Shown here piece by piece: positions 1 to 9,200 of a stretch of DNA of 29,318 nt. Below the pieces are notes generated by a model. The model was not told the origin of the DNA. It searched no databases and saw nothing but the letters and a program-made list of their open reading frames with translations. Position 1 is the first letter of the stretch. Each line of letters starts with the position of its first letter. The position numbers were made by a program, and so were the translations under genes. Source of the stretch: CAYQOX01 sp964419335 (lineage in GTDB: Bacteria > Hinthialibacterota > Hinthialibacteria > Hinthialibacterales > Hinthialibacteraceae); assembly GCA_964419335.1 (NCBI GenBank), contig CAYQOX010000050.1:1-29318 (forward strand), written 5' to 3'.

Positions 1-894
1 GGAGTGGAAACCTTTACTGAAATGGGACTGCCGGTGAAAGTAGCCTTGCTGCCGCAGGATGAGGATCCCGATGATTTCCTCAAAAACCGGGGAGCCGGAG
101 CGATGCGGGAATTGCTCGATTCGGCCAGCGAAGGCTTTGTATTTTATATGAATCTTGGTATCCAGGAAATGGATATCACGACGCCCAAAGGCAAGAGCGA
201 ATTACTAGAGTATATTTATCCTTTGATCGAACGTTTGCCCGATGAATTTATACGGGAAGAATATATTCGCCTCTTCGCGAAAAAAACTGGCGGCGATCTC
301 AGTGCGATTCAAGCCACAATCCAACAAAAAAGGCAAAAACAACAACCCCGCCGCAAAGCCCAAGAAGAGAATACCGCGTCTCGTGAAACAGAAACTCGCT
401 ATAAATCCAATCCCTTAAAAGACCAATTAATTCGCTTGTTAGCGTTTCATCACAATCTTTGCATGCCAGAGGGGATGACCGCCTCGACCAAGCCCTCTCT
501 TTTCAGTCAAGACGACCTCGCCGGAGAAATCCCCTCCCTGGTGGATAATCTATGGGAAAATTCCCAGCAGGATGTATTCTTACAGACTTTGCTCAATCTG
601 GCTTCCACAGAAGGGGAGACTGAAGCGATCCGCCTCGCGCGACTTTTCCCAGAAAGGAAAGACTTGGCCGCTTTCATACACATTCTGGAAGCCGAACCGC
701 TTCCCACTTCGGAGAAAGGGTTGCATAAGATGCGTGAAGACGTATTGTATGCAATGAAGCAACAAGTAGAAAAACTCCAGCGGCAATCGATCCTGCATAA
801 TGCCGCCGGAGATGAGAAAAAATTACTACAAGACTTGGACAATCTTTTTTCACGGCAGAAAGGAAAACTACGTGAATCTTCATCATTTTTTTAA
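1..894 (+). CDS. dnaG: DNA primase DnaG, C-terminal part (5' end outside window)
   Basis: The primase makes RNA primers at the replication fork and works with the replicative helicase. The reading frame is open from base 1, so the zinc-binding and most of the TOPRIM domains lie upstream of the window. The first visible residues (VKVALLPQDEDPDDFLKNRG, near 31-90) match the end of the TOPRIM domain, where the DPDD motif is typical of DnaG. Next comes the helical segment that follows TOPRIM (KGKSELLEYIYPLIERLPDE), then a basic linker near residues 110-135 and a C-terminal helical region in the position of the helicase-interaction domain, with weak similarity. Translation stops at TAA 892-894. 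The gene overlaps the next one by 23 nt, which suggests one operon. Identification rests on motif recall; the missing N-terminus is the main limit. Confidence 0.93.
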   Translation, partial: GVETFTEMGLPVKVALLPQDEDPDDFLKNRGAGAMRELLDSASEGFVFYMNLGIQEMDITTPKGKSELLEYIYPLIERLPDEFIREEYIRLFAKKTGGDLSAIQATIQQKRQKQQPRRKAQEENTASRETETRYKSNPLKDQLIRLLAFHHNLCMPEGMTASTKPSLFSQDDLAGEIPSLVDNLWENSQQDVFLQTLLNLASTEGETEAIRLARLFPERKDLAAFIHILEAEPLPTSEKGLHKMREDVLYAMKQQVEKLQRQSILHNAAGDEKKLLQDLDNLFSRQKGKLRESSSFF

Positions 895-2995
895 GCGATT
901 CGTCAAAGAACTCTCTGCAGATACCATCCTCGACCATACCCAAAAAATTTGGGAGAAGAACCGGTTTTTTAACTTTGATCAATACAATGAGACAGCCGAA
1001 TTTGTCTTAGAACGACTGCAGGAATACGGGCTGCAAACCGAGATTATCGACCTGCCCGCCGATGGAGAAACCGGCTTCGCCGATGCAATCTTTCCCCACG
1101 CGTGGAACTGCGATGAAGCCAGCATTGAACTGATTAAACCGATCCAACGAAATTTATGCACCCGGACAGAGAATCCCTGCTGTGTTGGCATGTGGTCTCC
1201 CTCTACCGAGGAAGAAGGCCTCGAAGCCGAAGTCGTCCTTCTGGAGAAAGGCGATCCCGCCGAATTGGAAACAAAAGAAGTCCAGGGAAAATGGATCCTG
1301 ACGCCCGGCCGGCCTCACGACTTACGTAAACTCGCGAGCGAAAAAGAAGCCGCGGGCATTCTTAGCTATTGGCAGCCCTACCCCAATGCGCGGAATGAAA
1401 CGCAGTGGATCAACCGCAATACCGACACACCCGGCGGCTGGGGAACCTTAAATAAAGAGAAGCCGATGATTTTGATCGCCCTCTCGCCTGAAATCGGTGA
1501 AGACCTGGCAGCGATGGCGAAAGAGCAAACCTTAAGCCTCAAAGTCCGGATTAAAGCGCGAATGGAAAGCGGGGCTCTTCCCTTGTTGCATGCCTTTATC
1601 CCGGGTGAGAAGGAAGAACAAGAGGTCCTCATTCTATCCCCGCTGTACGGTCAAGGAGCCAACTACAACGCCGCGGGGGTGGCCTCTATGATAGAGTGCG
1701 CCCGGGTCCTGCAGCATCTTTGTAATGAAGCGCAAATCAATAAGCCAAACCGTACGATCCGCTTTCTTTTTGGGCCCAAGCAATATGGGGTGACCGCCTT
1801 CGCCCATGACAGTTTAGAGATTGTGCAAAAGACACTTTATGCGCTGTGCCTAGAAACCGGCGTCGGCGATCCCGATCAAGCCTGGTGCCGCTGGAGCTTT
1901 CAACCCACTCCTTCCGCCCTGCGTCATTTTAGTAACGGGATGATATGGACCTTAAGTCAGCAATACTTAAACGCCTGGCGTCCGCAGCGCTATCTCGAAA
2001 AACGCCCTTTCTCCCTGGTGTCGGAGGTCTTCCTTAACGACCCGGTGCTCAATGTACCAACCACATGGCTGCATGGAGGCACCAGCGTGGAATGTAAAAA
2101 TACCAGCATTGATAAGTACAGTCTGGTGGACCGGCGCTCCTGTATCGATCTGGCTGCCATCTCCGGGGCGGCTCTCTACATGGGCGCCTCGGCTGGTATT
2201 CACGATATACCGCAACTAGCTCTGTGGAACTATAACCTTGCCATCGAATCCATCCTCGAGGACACGCAGTCCTTTATGGATCAAGCCGTCAGCGCAGCCT
2301 CGATGGAAGAAATTAACAAGATTTATACGAAGATTCACAAACATTTCCCCTTACGCGTTCGTTCCGAATCCCGCGCCCTTCAGTCTCTTGATTCCCTATC
2401 GCTACAGGCCTCGCAAACACCGGAATGGGACTCGGTGGAAGAACTTACTTCCGCGCTTCATGATCATAGCGACTCCTCGATCGCTTTATTGCGTTCTCGC
2501 TTAGAAGCCAAAGCCGAAGAATTGGGCTTCGATTCCACCCGTCTGGAAATTCAAGATGAGAGCGAAAACGATACCCGGGTTCCACGACGGATCAACGATT
2601 GCCTGGGCACCCTCTTCTTTGATTCCCTTCCCGCGGAGCAATGGAAGGCGCCGCTAACAACTTCGCCCCGAAACAATCGCACCTTGGTGCTAGCCTGGTG
2701 GCTGGCGGATGGACAGCGTACGATTGATGACATCGAGCAGGAACTGGGGCTGGAGATGAAGCAACATCAAGAGAATCTTACTGAATGGTTCACTACCCTC
2801 GAAAACCTAGGCTACATCAGTTTTGAACCTCTTCCTGAAGAACCCGAAGTCAGCGAGGAAGAACAAATGAGCTTCTCCGAACCTTCGCCAGCCGAAACCG
2901 AAGGAGTAGAAAGCGAAGAACAGGCACCTATGGAAAAATCGGAAACTGAAACAACGCCTGATAGTGAAGAGGAACCTACCGAACGCGAACAATGA
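872..2995 (+). CDS. M28 aminopeptidase-like protein without the metal ligands, with C-terminal winged-helix-like region
   Basis: 707 aa. I place the start at GTG 872 because AAGGA lies 7 nt upstream (860-864) and the protein then begins MNLHHFFKRFVKEL; farther upstream starts lie deep inside dnaG. The layout follows M28/DUF4910-type aminopeptidases with an inserted PA-like region. However, the positions that normally bind two zinc ions look replaced: the HxD strand reads ILSPLYGQ (254-261), the bridging Asp of GANDNASG is Tyr in GANYNAAG (262-269), the catalytic Glu pair is Pro-Lys in FGPKQYG (300-306), and the final His is Lys409 in KNTSID. It is therefore probably a non-catalytic relative. 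Residues near 605-660 (LAWWLADGQRTIDDIEQELG) look like a winged helix, and the last ~45 residues are strongly acidic. No signal peptide is visible. The terminator just downstream closes the transcript. The substrate or partner is unknown. Confidence 0.85.
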   Translation: MNLHHFFKRFVKELSADTILDHTQKIWEKNRFFNFDQYNETAEFVLERLQEYGLQTEIIDLPADGETGFADAIFPHAWNCDEASIELIKPIQRNLCTRTENPCCVGMWSPSTEEEGLEAEVVLLEKGDPAELETKEVQGKWILTPGRPHDLRKLASEKEAAGILSYWQPYPNARNETQWINRNTDTPGGWGTLNKEKPMILIALSPEIGEDLAAMAKEQTLSLKVRIKARMESGALPLLHAFIPGEKEEQEVLILSPLYGQGANYNAAGVASMIECARVLQHLCNEAQINKPNRTIRFLFGPKQYGVTAFAHDSLEIVQKTLYALCLETGVGDPDQAWCRWSFQPTPSALRHFSNGMIWTLSQQYLNAWRPQRYLEKRPFSLVSEVFLNDPVLNVPTTWLHGGTSVECKNTSIDKYSLVDRRSCIDLAAISGAALYMGASAGIHDIPQLALWNYNLAIESILEDTQSFMDQAVSAASMEEINKIYTKIHKHFPLRVRSESRALQSLDSLSLQASQTPEWDSVEELTSALHDHSDSSIALLRSRLEAKAEELGFDSTRLEIQDESENDTRVPRRINDCLGTLFFDSLPAEQWKAPLTTSPRNNRTLVLAWWLADGQRTIDDIEQELGLEMKQHQENLTEWFTTLENLGYISFEPLPEEPEVSEEEQMSFSEPSPAETEGVESEEQAPMEKSETETTPDSEEEPTEREQ

Positions 2996-3019
2996 GTAGG
3001 AATAAAATGAAAAGCAAGA

Positions 3020-3055
3020 AAAGCGATAGACGAAAACAGGTCTATCGCTTTTTTT
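3020..3055 (+). terminator. Rho-independent terminator of the dnaG operon
   Basis: A perfect 12-bp stem (AAAGCGATAGAC at 3020-3031 with GTCTATCGCTTT at 3040-3051) encloses an 8-nt loop and runs into an unbroken T tract (3049-3055). It starts 25 nt after the stop codon of the M28-like gene. Confidence 0.92.
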
Positions 3056-3193
3056 ATTTAACGCAAGATTCTTCTAAACGTAAGAAATTTGGTTCATCCT
3101 GTATTTGAGTCCTTTTTGATACATTGAAAAGGAAACATGACTTGCTTCTATAGCGAGACCTATGACTTTTTCAATCCTATATGAATCGAATTA

Positions 3194-3272
3194 AAACGCC
3201 GAAGGGGCTTGTGTGGAGCGGTTTTCGGGTTCGGCCGCGCGGAGACAAGCGGAATACATCCCCAAGGCGTTT
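3194..3272. other. Nested inverted repeats between convergent genes (possible structured RNA or attenuating hairpin)
   Basis: Four helices nest without crossing: AAACGCC 3194-3200 with GGCGTTT 3266-3272, GGGG 3204-3207 with CCCC 3260-3263, CTTGT 3208-3212 with ACAAG 3245-3249, and GCGG 3218-3221 with CCGC 3235-3238. I do not recognise a known RNA family. Read on the minus strand, the element sits downstream of the ROK gene and ends in GGCGTTTTAATT, so it might act as a 3' structure of that transcript. Read on the plus strand it follows the dnaG-operon terminator and would need its own promoter, which I could not identify. The stretch 3056-3193 holds nothing I can support. Confidence 0.3.
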
Positions 3273-3277
3273 CTCCC

Positions 3278-3299
3278 AAAAAAGAACTCACTTTCGTGA
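3278..3299 (-). terminator. Weak terminator after the ROK kinase gene
   Basis: On the minus strand, TCAC-GAAA-GTGA (3299-3288) forms a 4-bp stem with a stable tetraloop and is followed by GTTCTTTTTT, 17 nt after the ROK stop codon. The stem is short, so confidence is low. Confidence 0.35.
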
Positions 3300-3315
3300 T
3301 CATCTAGTAATTTTC

Positions 3316-4314
3316 TTATGCAGATGGCTCGTCCAGTCGACGCCAAGCGAGAGCAGCCGCGCCTAAAATGCCGGAATCATCGCCCAGGGCGGCAGGAACA
3401 ATTTCGACCCCTTTAAAGCAAATGGGGAAACTATTCTCTTCTGCACTTTTTCGAATCGTTTCCAGTACCCGTTCGCCCAAGGCTTCAATTAATCCTCCAC
3501 CAATAATCACCACTTCAGGGCTAAATATATTAAGTAAGCTTCCAACCGCAATCCCTGTATAATCTGCCGCTTTTTCCACGGTTTTGATAACCAGTTTATC
3601 CTTTTCCTCAAAAGCCTGGTAAAAAACTTTGCTGGTTAATTTATTCCATTTATCGCCCACTAATTTCGTCAAAATCGTTTCTTCGCCTTTTTTGACGGCT
3701 TTCTGGAAAGTCTTGATCATCGCGGTTTTGCTGGCATAGGCTTCGAGACATCCTTTTTGCCCACAGCCGCATTTCTCTCCATAAGCGACGATTTTCATAT
3801 GGCCTAGTTCGCCTGCGTTCTTGCTGTAACCGTGCACCAGGTTTCCATCAACTATCACACCTCCGCCAATACCGGTTCCCATGAAGATACCAATAACATC
3901 CTTCTTGCCTTTTCCCGCACCATAGACAAATTCACCTAATGTACCGACATTGACATCGTTATCGAGAAAGGCGGGTTTCCCCAGTTTGTTTGAGATATAT
4001 TCAGTAATCGAGGCGTTCGCAAGATTCACATTGGGGGTTTCGATCACCACGCCGCGATCTGGATCCAGGGGGCCGGGAGACCCCACCCCTATCGCCTCGA
4101 TTTGATCGATCGTCATCTCCGCTGCTTCCAACGCTTTTTCGCAGCTGCGAACAATTCGATCTAATATTTCCTCCGTTGAACGATCCGGCTTGGTCTTCTT
4201 TTTACCCCGGCTGATCACTTGTCCCGATTCGGTCACCACCGCAGACAGAATCTTCGTTCCTCCAAGATCCACACCCAACACACATCTTTCGCTCGAGGGT
4301 TCATTCATTTCCAT
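3316..4314 (-). CDS. ROK-family sugar kinase (glucokinase-like)
   Basis: 332 aa, the usual length for ROK kinases, which phosphorylate glucose or related sugars in the cytoplasm with ATP. The phosphate-binding motif DLGGTK is at residues 16-21. The sugar-binding and catalytic segment LDNDVNVG is near 117-124, GTGIGGG near 147-153, GELGH ends at His172, and the ROK zinc motif CGCGQKGC supplies Cys182, Cys184 and Cys189. A second glycine-rich motif, VVIIGGGLIEALG, lies near the C-terminus. AGGAG sits 9 nt before the first ATG, which fixes the start. The gene is convergent to the dnaG operon and follows ispH on the same strand after ~250 nt with its own candidate promoter, so it is probably a separate unit. 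ROK repressors are unlikely because there is no N-terminal helix-turn-helix. Substrate specificity cannot be read from sequence; N-acetyl-amino-sugar kinase is an alternative. Confidence 0.92.
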   Translation of the reverse strand: MEMNEPSSERCVLGVDLGGTKILSAVVTESGQVISRGKKKTKPDRSTEEILDRIVRSCEKALEAAEMTIDQIEAIGVGSPGPLDPDRGVVIETPNVNLANASITEYISNKLGKPAFLDNDVNVGTLGEFVYGAGKGKKDVIGIFMGTGIGGGVIVDGNLVHGYSKNAGELGHMKIVAYGEKCGCGQKGCLEAYASKTAMIKTFQKAVKKGEETILTKLVGDKWNKLTSKVFYQAFEEKDKLVIKTVEKAADYTGIAVGSLLNIFSPEVVIIGGGLIEALGERVLETIRKSAEENSFPICFKGVEIVPAALGDDSGILGAAALAWRRLDEPSA

Positions 4315-4411
4315 AGGGAGTTTCTCCTAACTCTTTCTAAAACCAAATCCACATGATTGATGATTAAAAAAACATTAGCGAGAAGAAATACTTAGGTAAC
4401 TTGCAGTATTC

Positions 4412-4440
4412 AGTATAAAACAAGGCGGTCACAATGAAAA
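4412..4440 (-). promoter_or_regulatory. Candidate sigma-70 promoter for the ROK kinase gene
   Basis: On the minus strand the -35 box TTTTCA (4440-4435) is separated by 17 nt from a -10 box TATACT (4417-4412, five of six consensus bases). Transcription would start near 4405, leaving a leader of about 90 nt. The rest of 4315-4562 shows no other feature I can support. Confidence 0.4.
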
Positions 4441-4562
4441 CATCCAGCGCCTCAATTCTCTGTAATTTATTAATGGCTTATCCAGTCAATTCCTATTCCA
4501 ATATTGGATGATCGATGCATCGAAACACCCGCACTCATGAGAATTGGATCCCTAGAGAAGAC

Positions 4563-5807
4563 TTAAGAACTCGTATTTACTGTCCCCATTTCATTCGGAA
4601 TATCCTCAAGCGAATAGCCGCAGCATTCGAGGATACGGATAATGCTCTCTTCCACTACTTTGTCGGGCGTAGACGCCCCCGAGGTAATTCCCACGGTCAC
4701 CTTCCCTTCAGGAAGCCATCCATAGCAAATTTCTTCCTCACGTTTGCCAAACGGTTGATGGCGAATCTCTTCTTTGGAAACAATACAATTAGCTTCACTA
4801 ATATGGTAGGTAGGAGCAAATTGCAGTCCTATTTCGCATAAGTGGGTAGTATTGCTGCTGTTATAGCCACCGACGACAATGACGACATCCGGTTTCTTCT
4901 GCCCCATTTCGATGATGGCATCCTGGCGTTCTTGGGTCGCACTGCAAATCGTATCGAATGAGCGAAAGCGTTTCGCGCCTTCCTCAACCCCATAGCGGTC
5001 GTGAATCGCTTGTTCGATCATTTTAGCGATATGCAAGGATTCACTGCTTAGCATGGTGGTTTGATTAGCGATTCCGACCTTTTCCAGATCTTTCTCCGGA
5101 TCAAAGCCAGGGCTGATCGCATTTTCAAATTTTTGTAAAAATTCTTCTTTATCTCCGCCTTGGCGAATATAATCACACACATATTCGGCTTCTTCTTCAT
5201 CCCGCACCACAAGGTAACGTCCGCCGGGAAATTGCTGGGCACGGGAACTGGTGGCGATGGTTTCTTCGTGTTTATACTTTCCGTGGATGATCGATGTATA
5301 GCCATCGCGGGCATTTTTCTCCACCCGTTTCCAAACGGTCATCACCGAACCGCAGGTCGTATCCACCAAGATGCAGCCAATTTTGTTCAAACGCTCCATC
5401 TGATCTACACTGCCACCAAAAGCAGGAAGAATGACAACATCATCCGCCGTAATATCTTCATAACTGTAGGTTTCGCCATCCCCGCCGCTGAGAAAGCGAA
5501 CCCCCATCTCACGTAGTTTCCGATTCACCAAGGGATTATGGATAATCTCGGTGGTGATATAGAGAGTCTTATCGGGAAACATCCGGCGGGTTTCATATGC
5601 ATAATCTACAGCACGATCCACGCCATAACAAAACCCGAATTCTTTCGCCAACAAAATTCGCAGTTTTCCCACTTGCAACGATAAACCATTCTCGCGCAAC
5701 ATATTAATCACATTGCTTCGGTATTCGTTCATCAGAGTTTCTGACACCTCATCTTTTAGACCGAAGCCGCGGCGGTAAATCGATAAGTTTTGCTTTTGAG
5801 TAGGCAT
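4563..5807 (-). CDS. ispH: 4-hydroxy-3-methylbut-2-enyl diphosphate reductase, long (cyanobacterial/plant) form
   Basis: IspH (LytB) carries out the last step of the MEP isoprenoid pathway, reducing HMBPP to IPP and DMAPP with a [4Fe-4S] cluster. The three cluster cysteines are present: Cys60 in FGFCYGVDRAV, Cys152 in VDTTCGSV, and Cys288 in DTICSATQERQDA. Substrate-binding motifs EIIHNP, HGKYKHEETIATSS and GGYNSSNTTHL are intact. At 414 aa with an N-terminal extension (RRGFG) and inserts, it resembles the long cyanobacterial and plastid enzymes rather than the ~310-aa E. coli type. I chose ATG 5807 because GGAG lies 7 nt upstream and the resulting N-terminus matches the long family; ATG 5834 (nine residues longer) has a poorer ribosome site. 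One detail differs: GSV follows the second cysteine where cyanobacterial enzymes usually have PWV. Confidence 0.95.
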   Translation of the reverse strand: MPTQKQNLSIYRRGFGLKDEVSETLMNEYRSNVINMLRENGLSLQVGKLRILLAKEFGFCYGVDRAVDYAYETRRMFPDKTLYITTEIIHNPLVNRKLREMGVRFLSGGDGETYSYEDITADDVVILPAFGGSVDQMERLNKIGCILVDTTCGSVMTVWKRVEKNARDGYTSIIHGKYKHEETIATSSRAQQFPGGRYLVVRDEEEAEYVCDYIRQGGDKEEFLQKFENAISPGFDPEKDLEKVGIANQTTMLSSESLHIAKMIEQAIHDRYGVEEGAKRFRSFDTICSATQERQDAIIEMGQKKPDVVIVVGGYNSSNTTHLCEIGLQFAPTYHISEANCIVSKEEIRHQPFGKREEEICYGWLPEGKVTVGITSGASTPDKVVEESIIRILECCGYSLEDIPNEMGTVNTSS

Positions 5808-5877
5808 TAATAACTCCAGTAATTCTTTTTTCATGGTAGTTTATCCAATCGGTTGAATAATTACAACTCTGGTTAGC

Positions 5878-5906
5878 CTTATATGATTGTTTACGAATCG
5901 TTTGAA
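5878..5906 (-). promoter_or_regulatory. Candidate sigma-70 promoter for ispH
   Basis: On the minus strand TTCAAA (5906-5901) and TATAAG (5883-5878) are separated by exactly 17 nt. Transcription would begin near 5871, a leader of about 64 nt to the chosen start codon. Confidence 0.5.
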
Positions 5907-6248
5907 CTTCTTCTCAGCTTCAAACTCTATTGGATGAAAAGAGAAAATGTGTGACCTCATGGTCATTGGAATTGCGGTTCGAGAGGTTCGGTACAATGTA
6001 TAAATCACTGCCCCTATTAATAGAGTAACGCTTTAACAAAGAATAAGCAACGCAATCAATTGGATTCGCCCTTAACAGAATAAACAAGACAAACGAACTG
6101 AAAGGGCTAACAGTCTGTACGTGGAACGCCGATACGAGATTCGCTACGTAGTCATAAGGAAGGATGATATTCGTGTTCGTTTTTGAATGAGAATTTTCGA
6201 TTTACAAGCCTAGGTTTATACCCTGTTAAAAGGACGTATGATGCTAGG
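5907..6248. other. Intergenic region with no recognised feature
   Basis: This stretch separates the 3' end of the 2239-aa gene from the ispH promoter. I see no gene with a ribosome site, no clear terminator with a T tract, and no RNA gene. Confidence 0.5.
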
Positions 6249-9200
6249 TTAATCATAAAAGGTCCAATAAGCGATACGAAAACCGATCTTGTCATTAAAG
6301 AAGCCTGGACGCGTCCAACTACGGTTGGCGGAACGACAATACCGCGCTTCACTATTCCAACTCCCGCCCCGTTTAACCCGGAAATGGCCGCTCTCAGGCC
6401 CCTTGGGATTCCTCACGGGATCGAGGGGGTAATAAGCATACCAATCCTGACACAGTTCCCACACATTGCCATGCATATCATGCAGTCCCCAAGGGTTAGG
6501 CTGTAACAATCCCACCGCCCTCGTCCCCGCGTTCTTGTTGGCTCCACACCACCACATTGCCTCGAGATGCTCCGGGACGGGTTCGCATTCATCCCCAGCC
6601 ATAAGCACATCACCGTGTGAAAATCGGGTCGTGGTGCCCGCCCGACAGGCAAATTCCCATTCGGCTTCATAGGGAAGTCGAAAACCATCGGCATCGCGCA
6701 TCACTTCCCACGTCGATTCATCGTAGGCCGGGGTTCTTCCCAGCAAGCGGCTCAACTCATTGCAAAAACGGACGCTGTCATACCAACTTACATTTTCCAC
6801 AGGGCGATCGGGGTCATGAAAATCGGAGGGATTATACCCCATGACCGCTTCCCATTGGGCTTGGGTCACTTCATATTTGCCTATACTAAAACTGCGCGAA
6901 AGAGTGACTTCATGCGGATATTCATCCACCTCCCGCGAGCGCTCGGTGAAGGTACTGCCGCGCATGTAGACTCCCGCTGGCATTTGAACCATCGTTAAAG
7001 GTTTGACATGTTCTTCCAACCCGGGAATATCATGACGAATGTGCACAGGTTTATGGGTAGGTGTCGGAGTCACTTCAGGGGTGATTAGAGGAGTCGGGGT
7101 AGCGTCATCCGGCGCGCTGTAATCGAGGATGCCACTGACAAGCGCTTCTTTCGATCCATCGATCCCTAGTTTAACAATGCGAAATTGATAGGAATGCCCA
7201 TCCTGGGGACCCTCCTGAAATTTTTCTGTTGTTAAAAAGGAATTCTCCGGGCTCCATAAAAAATAGGTAATATCGCCGCTCATAGTCTGGCCTAAATACT
7301 TATAGGAACCACCATCGACGCGTACTTGCACATGATAATCCCGTACGTTATCCGCATCCTCAAAAGACCATGCGACTTGAATCGCCCGCCGGCTCTTTTC
7401 GTCCCGGTCTTGCCCTCGCTCGCCCTGAGGGGCTAAATCTTGGCCGCCTAAGAGATCATCATAAATCGCGACTTGATTATCAAGCAGGTTCGGCATGGCT
7501 GGCTGGGATAGAGTTAAGGGATTGCCGCCCTCTATATTGAATCCCACCGGCCCGCGTTGATCATAATAATCATCCGGGGATAGCTCTGAATCGAGTTTGA
7601 CCGCACGGAAAGTATAGACGGAGTTAAAATCTGGTCCCTTTCGAAATTCCGAACGAACGTTGGGATTATCTTGTGACCAATTAAACTGCGTCGAGGCGCC
7701 GTTATAAGTCTGCCCCAGAAACTTATAGCCCCCCAAGCCCTCGCGAACATAAATATGCCAATTCTCTACCGGCTCCATGACAGGTCCCCAAAAGAGGCTC
7801 AGATTGCGATCCTCAACAGGATCAAAATCGGTCTGAAAGGTTAAATCACCCTCCTCGCCCTCGGGAGTATCGAAGACGAGCAATTGGTTTTCGGTATCCA
7901 CTTCTTGGTTTTGAATACGATCCCCAACGTAATACTCCAGTTCCCCGCTGGTGATATTATCGATCGGGCCAACAAAAGGAACCAACACAACCCGGAAGTG
8001 ATAAGTTTTGCCATGCTGAGGCCCCTCTTGATAGTCAGGATGAGTGCGAAATTCATCCATAGAGGTCCACCAGAAGTAATTGATGTACCCACTCCCGGTT
8101 TGCCCTAAATCTTTATAGTCACCTCCATCCACACTGACCTGAATGTGATAATCACGTACGTAGGATGGATCAACGCCAAAATTCCACGCAATTTGGATCG
8201 CCCGCCATTCTGGAGGATCTATATCGTAACCGGTAGACTCTTGGGGCGCGAGATTGTTTCCTCCCAGTAAGTCATCATAGATAACGATTTCCCGCAATCC
8301 CAAATGGGGCGGACGGGGGGATTCAAACGTAATTGAATTACCACCTTCTATGTTATAGCCAATGGGATGCTTGAGATCGAATACATCATCTCGACTTAAA
8401 CTCTCGTCGATTCGAATCATGCGGAACGAATAGACCGAGTTAAAATCAGGACCATTCTTGAATCGCGAACTGATATAGGGTTCATTGGTCGCCCAGTTCA
8501 ACCAGGAAGCCTTCCCCGCTCCGCTCTGACCTAAATAGCGAGCTCCGCCCAAACCACTACGCACGTAAAAATGCCAATTGTACGCTTCTTCGCTCTGGGT
8601 ATCCATATAAATAAACAAACTGCGATCATCCGGAGAATCGAAATCCATATTGTCTTCCAACGGTTCCAAGTCAAACCTACCATCCGCAACCACCACTTCG
8701 TTCTTCTCCACCGAGGTTGGCCAGGGCGGCACGGTGGGAGTAGCTCCCCCGGGCAAAGTGGGAGTGAAGAGCGGCGTTGGAGAGGGTGTACCCGTCCAAG
8801 TGGGAGTGGGAGTCACTCCGGGAAGAAGTGTAGGTGTCGGCGTACCCGTTTGGATCGACGTCATGGTAGGCGTAGGCGCGATGGTTGGCGTACTCGTATG
8901 GGTTGGGGTTGCAGTTCGTGTTGGCTGCCCTGTGGTTGTCATCGTGGGAATAGGCGTGTTGGGTAAAGTCGGAGTTGGCGTAGGTACAATCATAGTAATA
9001 ATAAAACGGAAAGAAGCCGTCTGACCAAATGAAGTCGAGAAAAAAAGTTCAACCTCTTTCTCCTGCTGGTTGTTTTCTTCAGGAACATTAAATTGATACT
9101 TACCTATCAACTGTCCCGGTTGGCTGGAATCGACCACAAACTCTCCCGGCTCACCTTCCGTCTCGATGGTGGGGCTGTCGATGGTTCCTTCGGCGGGGTC

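Noticed and set aside
8571..9024. Plus-strand frames rich in Gly, Val and Arg
   Set aside because: They are the antisense of the Thr-Pro linker coding region; low complexity keeps several frames open.
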